Shown here one piece after another: positions 26,050 through 33,752 of a DNA stretch of 64,000 bases. The notes beneath the pieces are model-generated. The model was given only the letters and a program-made list of their open reading frames with translations. It was not told the origin of the DNA and did not search any database. Origin of the DNA: Rikenellaceae bacterium (GTDB lineage: Bacteria; Bacteroidota; Bacteroidia; Bacteroidales; Rikenellaceae); assembly GCA_902362705.1 (NCBI GenBank), contig CABIXK010000001.1, positions 468,177 through 532,176 on the forward strand. The letters are read 5' to 3'. Made by a program: the position numbers and the translations under genes. How positions within the stretch are numbered: the stretch's first letter is position 1; every line of letters begins with the position of its first letter.

Positions 26050-27987
26050 TTATTCGGTCAGCGCGCGGATGCGGCGCGCGATCTCGGTGTTGAAGTAGAC
26101 GCCCGTGAAGCGGTCGGCGCCGGGGCCGTAGGCGAAGACGGGGAGCATGGAGGGGGTGTGGTCGTCGGTGACGTAGCAGCCCATGATGCGGCCGCTCTCC
26201 AGGTCGCCGTCGAGCAGCGTCAGGCCGCCCGTCTCGTGGTCGGCCGTGACCACGACGAGCGTCTGGCCGTTCCGGTCGGCGAACCTGAGCGCCTCGGCCA
26301 CCGCCATGTCGAAGCTCAGCATCTCGATGATCGAGCCGGGCAGGCAGCGCGAGTGGCCCGCGTAGTCGATCTTGGCCCCTTCGACGGCGAGGAAGAAACC
26401 CTTGTCGCCGCCCTGCTCGCGCAGCTTGGCGATCGACTCGCGCGTGGCCCGGGCCAGCAGGGAGAGGTTGCCCTCCTCGGCCGCGGCGTCCATCTCGTCG
26501 TCGATGCAGATCACCTTGCCGGGACGCTCGTTGATCTTGTCGACCGAGCGGACGAAGTTATACTGCTTCGACAGCTCGCCGACGAGGTCCACGCCGTCGC
26601 GCCGGCGCTCGAACTCGCGGATGCCGCTGCCGCACAGCAGGTCGATGTGTCCGTCCAGAAGGCATCGCGTGAGCTCGTCGGAGTGATCGCGCTCGACCGA
26701 GTGGCCGTAGAAGGCCGTGGGCGTGGCGTCGGCCGCATTGCCCAGCGTGACCACGCCCACGGGGAGCCCCTTGGCGTGGAAGAAGTCGGAGAGCGACTCG
26801 CAGGGGGTGCCGTCGGCCGCCGCCGCGATGTGGCGGTTGTTGTGGCTGCGGCCCGTGGCCAGGGCGCTGCCGCCGGCCGCCGAGTCGGTGGTGAAGGCGT
26901 CGAGGGCGTTGTTCTGCTGGATGCCGATATAGTCGAAGTTGAGCAGCGTGAGGCCCTTATTGGCGTAGGCCGCGGCGGTGATCTGCGACAGACCCATGCC
27001 GTCGCCGATCAGGTAGATGACGTTCTTCACCTTGCCCCGGCCGCCGTCGTTGCGGTGCGTCGGATAGTAGATATCAATCCCTTTCGAGAGCTGGAGCTTG
27101 TCGTTCTGGAAGCCGCTGAAGTCGCGCGTGGCCTTGTCGAGCCGCTTGGTGCCCGTCACGCCCGCGGAGGCCGTGCGGCGGTCGCCGATGCGGAAGTTCT
27201 TGTTGCCGAAGTCGGCGAAGAAGGCGGCGGCGGCCTCCGGGCGGTCGGTGTTGAGGTAGTCGATGCCCAGGTCGTAGAAGGTGTAGTAGACGGTGACCCC
27301 CTCGGGTGCGTTCCAGAAGCGCACGGGCTTGCCCATGGCGTGGGCGCGGTCGATCACCTCGCGCAGGCGCTTGAGCTCCGAGGGGATGATCGACCCCTTG
27401 CCGTTCCACGACGAGTAGTTGCGGAAGTCGGTGCTCACCAGCGCCACGCGCGCGAGCTGGCCGGGCGTGTAGTCGGCGTCCCACTCCCCGTCGAAGAGGA
27501 TATACTCGGGCCAGCGGCCGAAGTCGGCGGGCGCGGGGACGTTGCCCGTGATGGCGATGCGCACGGCGCGGGGGTTGACCCGCGTGTCGAAGACCTCGGG
27601 CCAGCGGCCGAGCAGCGCGACGACGGCGTCGAGCGTGGGCCGGGTGGCCGACTTGAGCTCGATCATCAGCTGCAGCGGCTCGTCGCTGTCGCGCCACGCG
27701 CGGCCGCCGTTGCGGTCGTAGAGCGCCACGAGCGGCTCGACGTAGAGCGCCTCGAAGCTCATGCGGGGGTCGAGATCCTCAGGGTCGTGGCCCACCAGCA
27801 GCTGCCCGTCGCGCAGGAAGAGGTCGGCCTCGATCGAGTAGACCTGCTGCGCGTAGGCCTGCCAGAAGGGGGCGCGGCGCGTGTAGTCGTTGTGCGAATG
27901 GATGAGGATGGGGCGCTGGGCCGCGGCCACGGAGGCGACGCAGAGGGCCGCGGCGAGCAGCAGTGCTCTGAAGTTGCGCGGTTTCAT
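26050..27987 (-). CDS. fusion of a PI-PLC/GDPD-like domain and alkaline phosphatase
   Basis: A 645-residue exported protein (signal about 1-24). Residues about 25-275 resemble phosphatidylinositol phospholipase C/glycerophosphodiester phosphodiesterase barrels, with IHSHNDY (H30, H32, D34) and GHDPEDLDP. Residues about 310-645 are an alkaline phosphatase: IYLIGDGMG (metal Asp), TTDSAAGGSALATG (nucleophile Ser), EGAKIDYAGH and VTADHETGG. One chain could therefore cut a phosphodiester and then remove the phosphate. Overlaps the EEP gene by 4 bases; spaced 11 bases to the GH63-like gene. Confidence 0.9.
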   Translation of the reverse strand: MKPRNFRALLLAAALCVASVAAAQRPILIHSHNDYTRRAPFWQAYAQQVYSIEADLFLRDGQLLVGHDPEDLDPRMSFEALYVEPLVALYDRNGGRAWRDSDEPLQLMIELKSATRPTLDAVVALLGRWPEVFDTRVNPRAVRIAITGNVPAPADFGRWPEYILFDGEWDADYTPGQLARVALVSTDFRNYSSWNGKGSIIPSELKRLREVIDRAHAMGKPVRFWNAPEGVTVYYTFYDLGIDYLNTDRPEAAAAFFADFGNKNFRIGDRRTASAGVTGTKRLDKATRDFSGFQNDKLQLSKGIDIYYPTHRNDGGRGKVKNVIYLIGDGMGLSQITAAAYANKGLTLLNFDYIGIQQNNALDAFTTDSAAGGSALATGRSHNNRHIAAAADGTPCESLSDFFHAKGLPVGVVTLGNAADATPTAFYGHSVERDHSDELTRCLLDGHIDLLCGSGIREFERRRDGVDLVGELSKQYNFVRSVDKINERPGKVICIDDEMDAAAEEGNLSLLARATRESIAKLREQGGDKGFFLAVEGAKIDYAGHSRCLPGSIIEMLSFDMAVAEALRFADRNGQTLVVVTADHETGGLTLLDGDLESGRIMGCYVTDDHTPSMLPVFAYGPGADRFTGVYFNTEIARRIRALTE

Positions 27988-28838
27988 CGGTCGGCGAATT
28001 TAAGCACGGCGGTCACGGGCGCATGGTCCGAGACGTAGCCGCCGTTGAACGTGTCGGGAAGGATTTCGTAAGCGGGGACCTCGAAGTCGCGACTCACGAA
28101 GATGTAGTCGATCAGCGGACGCCGCTCCTCGGGAATCTGGCCGAAGTCGGCGAAGCTCCACGCGGCGCCCCGGCACTCGGCGGCGATGTCGCGCGCATGG
28201 CGCAGCGAGCCGTCGGAAAGGACGTGGGCGATGACCGGCGAGTCGGGGTCGGAGTTGAAGTCGCCGGTGAGGACCACCGGGCGCCCGGCGCCGAGCGTCG
28301 CGATGCGGTCGAAGAGCAGCTTCACCCCCTCGCTGCGGGCGACGCGCCCCACGTGGTCGAGGTGGGTGTCGATGAAGAAGAGCTCGCGGCCCCCCTTTTC
28401 ACGCAGCACGGCCCAGGTGGCGATGCGCTCGCAGGCGCCGTCCCACCCCTTGGAGCCCGCCTCCTCGGGGTGCTCGCTGAGCCAGAAGGTGCCCGACTCG
28501 AGCAGCTCGAAGCGCTCCTTCAGATAGAAGATCGCGCAGTGCTCGCCGCCCGAGGTGCCGTCCTCACGCCCCACGCCCACCGAGCCGTAGGCGGGCAGCA
28601 GCTCGCGCAGCTGGGCGTATTGGTGCCCCAGCAGCTCCTGCGTGCCCATCACGTCGACGCCGGCGCCGGCCACCATCGCGGCGATCCGCTCGCGGCGGTA
28701 CTGCCAGTTGTTCTCCCCGTCCTCGGGGTTGTCGTAACGCATGTTCATCGACATGACCTTCAGCTCGGGAGCCTCGGTCGGAGCGGCGCCGCATGCCGAC
28801 AGCAGGACGGCGGCCAGAAGATAGATCGTCTTTTTCAT
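27984..28838 (-). CDS. endonuclease/exonuclease/phosphatase family lipoprotein
   Basis: A 284-residue protein with lipobox LLSAC near residue 16, so exported and lipid-anchored. EEP motifs are VMSMNMRYDN, GTQELLGHQ (metal Glu), FFIDTHLDHVG, LTGDFNSDPDS and the final VSDHAPV. The MNMRYDN/THLDHVG version is common in PUL-encoded phosphatases and sphingomyelinase-like hydrolases. It likely acts on a phosphate ester of the target glycan (inference). It starts 20 bases after GH92 and shares an ATGA overlap with the next gene. Confidence 0.88.
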   Translation of the reverse strand: MKKTIYLLAAVLLSACGAAPTEAPELKVMSMNMRYDNPEDGENNWQYRRERIAAMVAGAGVDVMGTQELLGHQYAQLRELLPAYGSVGVGREDGTSGGEHCAIFYLKERFELLESGTFWLSEHPEEAGSKGWDGACERIATWAVLREKGGRELFFIDTHLDHVGRVARSEGVKLLFDRIATLGAGRPVVLTGDFNSDPDSPVIAHVLSDGSLRHARDIAAECRGAAWSFADFGQIPEERRPLIDYIFVSRDFEVPAYEILPDTFNGGYVSDHAPVTAVLKFADR

Positions 28839-28858
28839 ATCGTCGTTTCGTTGGTATC

Positions 28859-31744
28859 TCAATCCTGGAAAAGGCAGTCGGCGGGGATGGGCTCGAAGCC
28901 CTCGCGGCCCGGAGCGCGCCAGCCCCACCGCAGCTCCTGCCCCTCGTAGTCCTCGAAGTAGAGCAGGCGGAAGCGGTGCAGGCCCGCTTCGAGCGCCACG
29001 CGGCCCGAGGCGACCACCGCGGCGTGCGAGGCGTCGTTGTCGACCACGCGGCGGCCGTCGATCTCCAGCACGCTGCCGTCGTCGCTGCGCGTCATGAACT
29101 CCCACACGCCCCGCTCGGGAATGCGGATCACGCCCTCGAACAGATAGCCGAAGTGGTCCTCGTCGGGCGCCTCGGCGATCGAGGGCTCGGCCATGGTGCC
29201 GCTGCCTGCCAGGCGGCCGCCGGCGATCTGGGCCACGCGCGAGAAGAGGCCCTGGTAGTAGCGGTAGCGCACGCCCGGCTGCGCGGCGCGGGCCGCCACG
29301 GCGGGCAGGAACACGGCCTTCTCGGCCTCGACGCGCATCTCGGCGCTCGGCGCGGCACCCTCGCGGAAGGCGCGGGCGCGGAGCGTGAGCGAGCGGTCGA
29401 CGCGCAGCGGAGTCTCGTAGCGCGGCGAGCGCTCCGTGGGTTCGCTGCCGTCGAGCGTATAGCGGATCTCGGCGCCGGAGGTGAGCGAGTGCAGGTCGAC
29501 ATCGACGGGCTCGGTGAAGAGGCTCAGATCGGCCGTCGTATAGGGGATCGACACCTCCTCGCCCTGCGTGAGCGAGTAGGGAGCGGCCTCCGCCGTCGTG
29601 CCCCGGTCGGTGACGGGCTCGGCGGCGAGCGTGAAGCACAGCGCTCCGCCCTTCACGAGCTGCTCGTAGGTCACGTAGTTGCGGTCGATCGGCTTGCCGT
29701 CGAGCGTCACCGAGGCGATGTAGCGGTTGCGGTCGGGGCGGTTTGCCGTAATGACCAGATCGCGGCCGTTGGCCAGCCGCACGACGGCCCGCTCGAAGAG
29801 GGGCGTAGTCAGCGCGAACTCGTTCGAGCCGGGGCAGACGGGATAGAAGCCCAGCGACGAGAAGATGTACCAGGCCGACATCTGGCCGCAGTCCTCGTTG
29901 CCGATGATGCCGCCCGGCGTGGCTTCGTACATCTCGCGGAGCAGGCGGCGCGTGAGCTCCTGCGTGCGCCACGGGCGGCCGACATAATTATAGAGGTAGG
30001 CCATGTGGTGGCTGGGCTCGTTGCCGTGGGCGTACTGGCCCATGAGACCCGTGACGTCGACCAGCTCGATCTCGATGTCGGATTCGAGCGTGAAGAGGCG
30101 GTCGAGCTCCCGCACGAAAGCCTCGCGGCCGCCCAGCAGCTGCACCAGTCCGTTGACGTCGTGTGGGGCGAAGAAGCGGTACTGCCAGGGCGTGGCCTCC
30201 GTATAGTCGCGCCCCGTGTCGAACTCCTCGAAGGGCGCGGTCCAGCCGCCGTCGGCGCGACGGCCGCGGAAGAAGCCCGTGGAGCCGTCGAAGACGTTGA
30301 CATAGTTGCGCGCGCGGGCGTAGTAGCGGTCGGCGATCGCCCGCTCGCCCAGCGCCTCGGCCATGCGGGCGATGCACCAGTCGTCGTAGGCGTACTCGAG
30401 CGTGCACGACACCGACTCGCGGCGGATGTTGGAGGGGATGAAGCCCTGCGCCGTGTAGTAGTCGGAGCCCTTGGCGTTGATCTGCGACGAGCGCACCGCG
30501 GCGTCGAGCGCCGCGCGGGCGTCGAAGCCGCCGATGCCCTTCATGTAGGCGTCGGCGAGGACCGAGGCGGCGTGGTAGCCGATCATGGTCTTCGTCTCGC
30601 CCGAGGCCAGGGGCCAGATCGGCAGTTCGCCAGTGCAGGCGTACATGTCCATCATGCTGCGCACCATGTCGCCCACCAGCTGCGTGTCGACCAGCGTCTG
30701 CAGGGGGTGCCAGGCGCGGAAGGTGTCCCACAGCGAGAGGGTCGAATAGTAGTTCTGCCCCATCGCCGCGCGGCCGATCGTGCCGTCGTGGCGGCGATAC
30801 TGCCCGTTGACGTCGCTCTGGAGGTTGGGCGTCAGCTTGGAGTGGTACTGCGCCGTGTAGAAGATCGTGCGCTCCTCGCGCGTGCCGCCCTCGACCGTGA
30901 TGTCGCCCAGCGCGTCGCGCCAGCGGGCCACGGCCTGGGCGAGCACGGCGTCGAAGTCGAGCTCGGGGACCTCCACGCCGCCGTTCATGCGGGCGTTCTC
31001 CACGCTCACCGACGAGAGCGCGACGGCCGCCGTGAGCTGCCGCACCGAGCCGTCGAACGTGAGCACGGCCTGCCGGTCGCCCAGCAGCTCGACCGAGGCG
31101 AAGGGCTCGGAGAAGCGGGCCGAGAAGTAGACGTAGTGGTCGGGCACCCACCCCTGCGTGCGGCGCATGCCGCAGAGCTCGTCGCCCGAGGTCTGCACCA
31201 GGGAGCGCTGGTCGACGGTCTCGTCGGTGATCGTGTGCATCAGGTCGACGACGATGCGGCGCGGGCCCTCGCCCGTGAAGGTGTAGCGGTGCACGCCCGT
31301 GCGGGGCGCGGCGGTCAGCTCGACGCGGATCCCCTCCTCGGGCAGATCGACGGCGTAGTAACCGCACGAGGCGCGCTCGTCGTCGTGCGAGAAGGCGTAG
31401 GGGCGGTGGCGGAACTCGCCGTCGCGCGCCACGTCGTCGCTCGTGGAGGGATAGAAGAGGATGTCGGCCAGGTCGGCGCACCCGGTGCCGCTCAGGTGGG
31501 TGTGCGAGAAGCCGTCGAGCGTGCGGTCGTCGTAGTGGTAACCGGCGCAGGCGTCCCAGTTGCCCGAGCGCGTGTCGGGGCTGAGCTGGACCATGCCGAA
31601 GGGGGTGGTGGCGCCGGGATAGGTGTGGCCATGGAAGCCCGTGCCGATCATCGGATCGACGCAGTCGACGGGCTCCTGCGGGGCGGTGGCGCAGGCTGCC
31701 GCGATGAGGCCCAGCGCCGGGATGAGGTGTTTGCTGAAAATCAT
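28859..31744 (-). CDS. GH92 alpha-mannosidase with C-terminal CHB_HEX_C-like and PA14 domains
   Basis: A 961-residue lipoprotein (lipobox AAAC near residue 19). The GH92 region (about 25-700) shows DPMIGTGFHGHTYPGATTPFGMVQLSPD, GYHYDD, GFSHTHLSGTG, WDTFRAWHPL, the catalytic-domain block GNEPSHHMAYLYNYVG and GNEDCGQMSAWY. GH92 enzymes are calcium-dependent exo-alpha-mannosidases. Residues about 745-825 look like a chitobiase C-terminal type domain (IRYTLDGSEPTERSPRYETP) and about 825-955 like a PA14 sugar-binding domain (WEFMTRSDDGSVLEIDG). It has its own promoter at 31795-31802 and heads the seven-gene operon. Confidence 0.94.
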   Translation of the reverse strand: MIFSKHLIPALGLIAAACATAPQEPVDCVDPMIGTGFHGHTYPGATTPFGMVQLSPDTRSGNWDACAGYHYDDRTLDGFSHTHLSGTGCADLADILFYPSTSDDVARDGEFRHRPYAFSHDDERASCGYYAVDLPEEGIRVELTAAPRTGVHRYTFTGEGPRRIVVDLMHTITDETVDQRSLVQTSGDELCGMRRTQGWVPDHYVYFSARFSEPFASVELLGDRQAVLTFDGSVRQLTAAVALSSVSVENARMNGGVEVPELDFDAVLAQAVARWRDALGDITVEGGTREERTIFYTAQYHSKLTPNLQSDVNGQYRRHDGTIGRAAMGQNYYSTLSLWDTFRAWHPLQTLVDTQLVGDMVRSMMDMYACTGELPIWPLASGETKTMIGYHAASVLADAYMKGIGGFDARAALDAAVRSSQINAKGSDYYTAQGFIPSNIRRESVSCTLEYAYDDWCIARMAEALGERAIADRYYARARNYVNVFDGSTGFFRGRRADGGWTAPFEEFDTGRDYTEATPWQYRFFAPHDVNGLVQLLGGREAFVRELDRLFTLESDIEIELVDVTGLMGQYAHGNEPSHHMAYLYNYVGRPWRTQELTRRLLREMYEATPGGIIGNEDCGQMSAWYIFSSLGFYPVCPGSNEFALTTPLFERAVVRLANGRDLVITANRPDRNRYIASVTLDGKPIDRNYVTYEQLVKGGALCFTLAAEPVTDRGTTAEAAPYSLTQGEEVSIPYTTADLSLFTEPVDVDLHSLTSGAEIRYTLDGSEPTERSPRYETPLRVDRSLTLRARAFREGAAPSAEMRVEAEKAVFLPAVAARAAQPGVRYRYYQGLFSRVAQIAGGRLAGSGTMAEPSIAEAPDEDHFGYLFEGVIRIPERGVWEFMTRSDDGSVLEIDGRRVVDNDASHAAVVASGRVALEAGLHRFRLLYFEDYEGQELRWGWRAPGREGFEPIPADCLFQD

Positions 31745-31794
31745 ATCGGAATCGGAAACTGTTTTCGGATCGGGGCGATCGTCGTCCGGGCGAT

Positions 31795-31802
31795 CAAAGA
31801 TA
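31795..31802 (-). promoter_or_regulatory. -7 promoter element of the GH92 operon
   Basis: TATCTTTG on the minus strand, 51 bases before the GH92 ATG. Together with the hairpin at 31982-32026 it shows the enzyme operon can be transcribed apart from susCD. Confidence 0.6.
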
Positions 31803-31981
31803 GCGATTTTGTCGGGAACCGGGGCGGGAAAGGGCCGCGGAAAAGTTCGTGCTACCAGCGATCGGCTCCTCGGAGCGGATCGGTCGCAGACGAAGGTCCT
31901 CGGGCGGACCTGCGGCCCGGATGCGGGGACAAAACGCTGTCGTTCGACACGGAACGGCGCACGCCGTCGGGCGAAAGATTA

Positions 31982-32026
31982 TTTTCGCGAAGACGGACGC
32001 CCTTTCGGGCATCCGTCCTGCGAAAA
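31982..32026 (-). terminator. hairpin terminator after susD
   Basis: Core 11-bp stem (31992-32002 with 32007-32017, TTTC loop on the plus strand), complete on the minus strand through one G-U pair, and extended by TTTTCGC/GCGAAAA outer arms. It begins 16 bases after the susD stop. Confidence 0.65.
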
Positions 32027-32041
32027 CAAATCGGGGATTCA

Positions 32042-33727
32042 TCAGTTGGGCTGCTTCCACAGACCGCCGGCCTTGACGATCTCCTGCGAAGGATAGGGGA
32101 AGACGAGGCAGCTCTCCTTCCAGGTGCGGGTGGCGCCGTCGCCCACGGGCCAGATCTCCCTGACGGTGCACTGCGTGTCGGGGTCGCTGGCATCGGCGGG
32201 CACATGGCCGCGCGTGCGCTTGCCCAGGATCGCGGCGGTGGTGTACTCGTCCGCAATATTCGTCAGACGCGACCAGCGCTTGAGGTCCATGAAGCGGTCG
32301 GTGAACTCGAAGGCCAGCTCGCAGCGGCGCTCGTGCATCACGTCCTCCATCTTCACCTGTCCCTCGGTGTAGAGGTCGCCCAGGCCGGCGCGCTTGGTCA
32401 GGCGGTTGAGCTCCTTGGCGGCGCCCGGCTTGCCGGTCATCACCAGCGCCTCGGCCTTGAAGAGCACCATCTCGGCGTGGCGCAGCAGCGACAGGCAGAG
32501 GTCGGTCGTGGGATAGTCGCCGTTGGTCGAGATGTGGGGGTTCGAGGCGGCCGTGGCACCGGCGTCGAGCACGCCGTCCTTGAACACCTCGTTACCGTAG
32601 GTGAAGGGCTCCATGTACTTGGCGATCGAGTAGCCCGACAGCACGTTGTCGCCGTTCTCGGTATAACGGAAGTTCTCGTGACCGAAGTAGGTGAAGTAGT
32701 TGATCGCGGGCTGGTAACCCACCAGGTTGAGCTGGAGGCGACGGTCGCCCGGGTTCTTCATGTACTCCTCGTAGAGGTCGTGCGTGGGTTTGATCGAACC
32801 CCAGCCGTTGTAGTAGCCCCAGCCGGTGTTGCGCAGGCAGACGCCGGTGAACTCGCTGCCGCTCGGGTTCGAGCCGCCGGTCGAGTGGACCGAGAAGATG
32901 TACTCCTGCGAGTAGTTGTTGGCGATCTTGAAGGGGTCGGCGCAGTCGGCCAGCAGGTCGCGGTGCCCCTCGGTCTCGATCCGGTCGACCAGCGCGGGAA
33001 TCTCCTCCCACTTCGATGCGTCCCAGAAGGCCCAGTAGGCGTAGACCTTGACCATCAGGGCCCAGGCGGCCGCCTTGTGGGCGCGGCCGTAGTCGGCCTG
33101 CGTGTAGGTCTCGAAGAAGGGCAGGCGCTCGGCGGCCTTCTTCAGATCGTCGACGATCATCTCGTAGTTCTTCACCACGCTCTCCTGCTGCTTGAAGATC
33201 TGGTTGTTCCAGCCGCCCTCGAAGCTCTCCCACGGCTCGTAGGGCACGCCCAGTTTGTCGGTACCGTGACGGTAGGCCACGTGGAAGTGATAGAAGGCGC
33301 GCATGAAGTAGGCCTCGCCCAGGACGCGCTTCTCGATGGCCGAGAGGTTGTTCTCGCCCTTCTGCAACAGCGACTGGATGACCCACTGCGCATTGGCCAT
33401 ATAGGTGTAGAGGTTGTTCCAGGCGGACGAGATCCAGCTGTGCTCGGCGTTGAAGTTGAGCGATTCGAGGTTGAAGTCGCGCGACTTGGTGAAGACGATG
33501 TCGTCGGCGGCACCCTGCTCCCAGAAGAGGTCGCGGCCCCACATGGCGTCGGTCGGACGGGCGATGCCCCAGTAAACGGCGTCGATGGCGTCGAGCGCAT
33601 CCTTATCCGTCGCGAAGAAACCGTTCTGCGTCGGATAACCCTCGGGCACCACGTCGAGGAATTCGCCGCAGGACATCGTCAACGATGCCGAGACGAGCGC
33701 GACCAGTGCAAATATCTTTCTTTTCAT
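32042..33727 (-). CDS. susD: SusD/RagB-family glycan-binding lipoprotein
   Basis: A 561-residue lipoprotein with lipobox TMSC at residues 17-20. Family features: CGEFLDVVPEGYPTQNGFFATDKDALDAIDAVYWG at the mature N-terminus, the TPR-like helices with LGEAYFMRAFYHFHVAYRHG, and the C-terminal SusD block with HERRCELAFEFTDRFMDLKRW. It caps the partner SusC channel at the cell surface and binds the glycan. It follows susC by 25 bases. The gene symbol denotes family, not starch specificity. Confidence 0.95.
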   Translation of the reverse strand: MKRKIFALVALVSASLTMSCGEFLDVVPEGYPTQNGFFATDKDALDAIDAVYWGIARPTDAMWGRDLFWEQGAADDIVFTKSRDFNLESLNFNAEHSWISSAWNNLYTYMANAQWVIQSLLQKGENNLSAIEKRVLGEAYFMRAFYHFHVAYRHGTDKLGVPYEPWESFEGGWNNQIFKQQESVVKNYEMIVDDLKKAAERLPFFETYTQADYGRAHKAAAWALMVKVYAYWAFWDASKWEEIPALVDRIETEGHRDLLADCADPFKIANNYSQEYIFSVHSTGGSNPSGSEFTGVCLRNTGWGYYNGWGSIKPTHDLYEEYMKNPGDRRLQLNLVGYQPAINYFTYFGHENFRYTENGDNVLSGYSIAKYMEPFTYGNEVFKDGVLDAGATAASNPHISTNGDYPTTDLCLSLLRHAEMVLFKAEALVMTGKPGAAKELNRLTKRAGLGDLYTEGQVKMEDVMHERRCELAFEFTDRFMDLKRWSRLTNIADEYTTAAILGKRTRGHVPADASDPDTQCTVREIWPVGDGATRTWKESCLVFPYPSQEIVKAGGLWKQPN

Positions 33728-33752
33728 TGCTTTCGTAGTTTTTAGGTGAGAA

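Noticed and set aside
28793..33745. A 1650-codon open frame on the plus strand across the PUL
   Set aside because: It is antisense to GH92, EEP and susD, has Ala/Val/Gly/His-rich composition without any domain, and exists only because GC-rich codons rarely give stops on the opposite strand.
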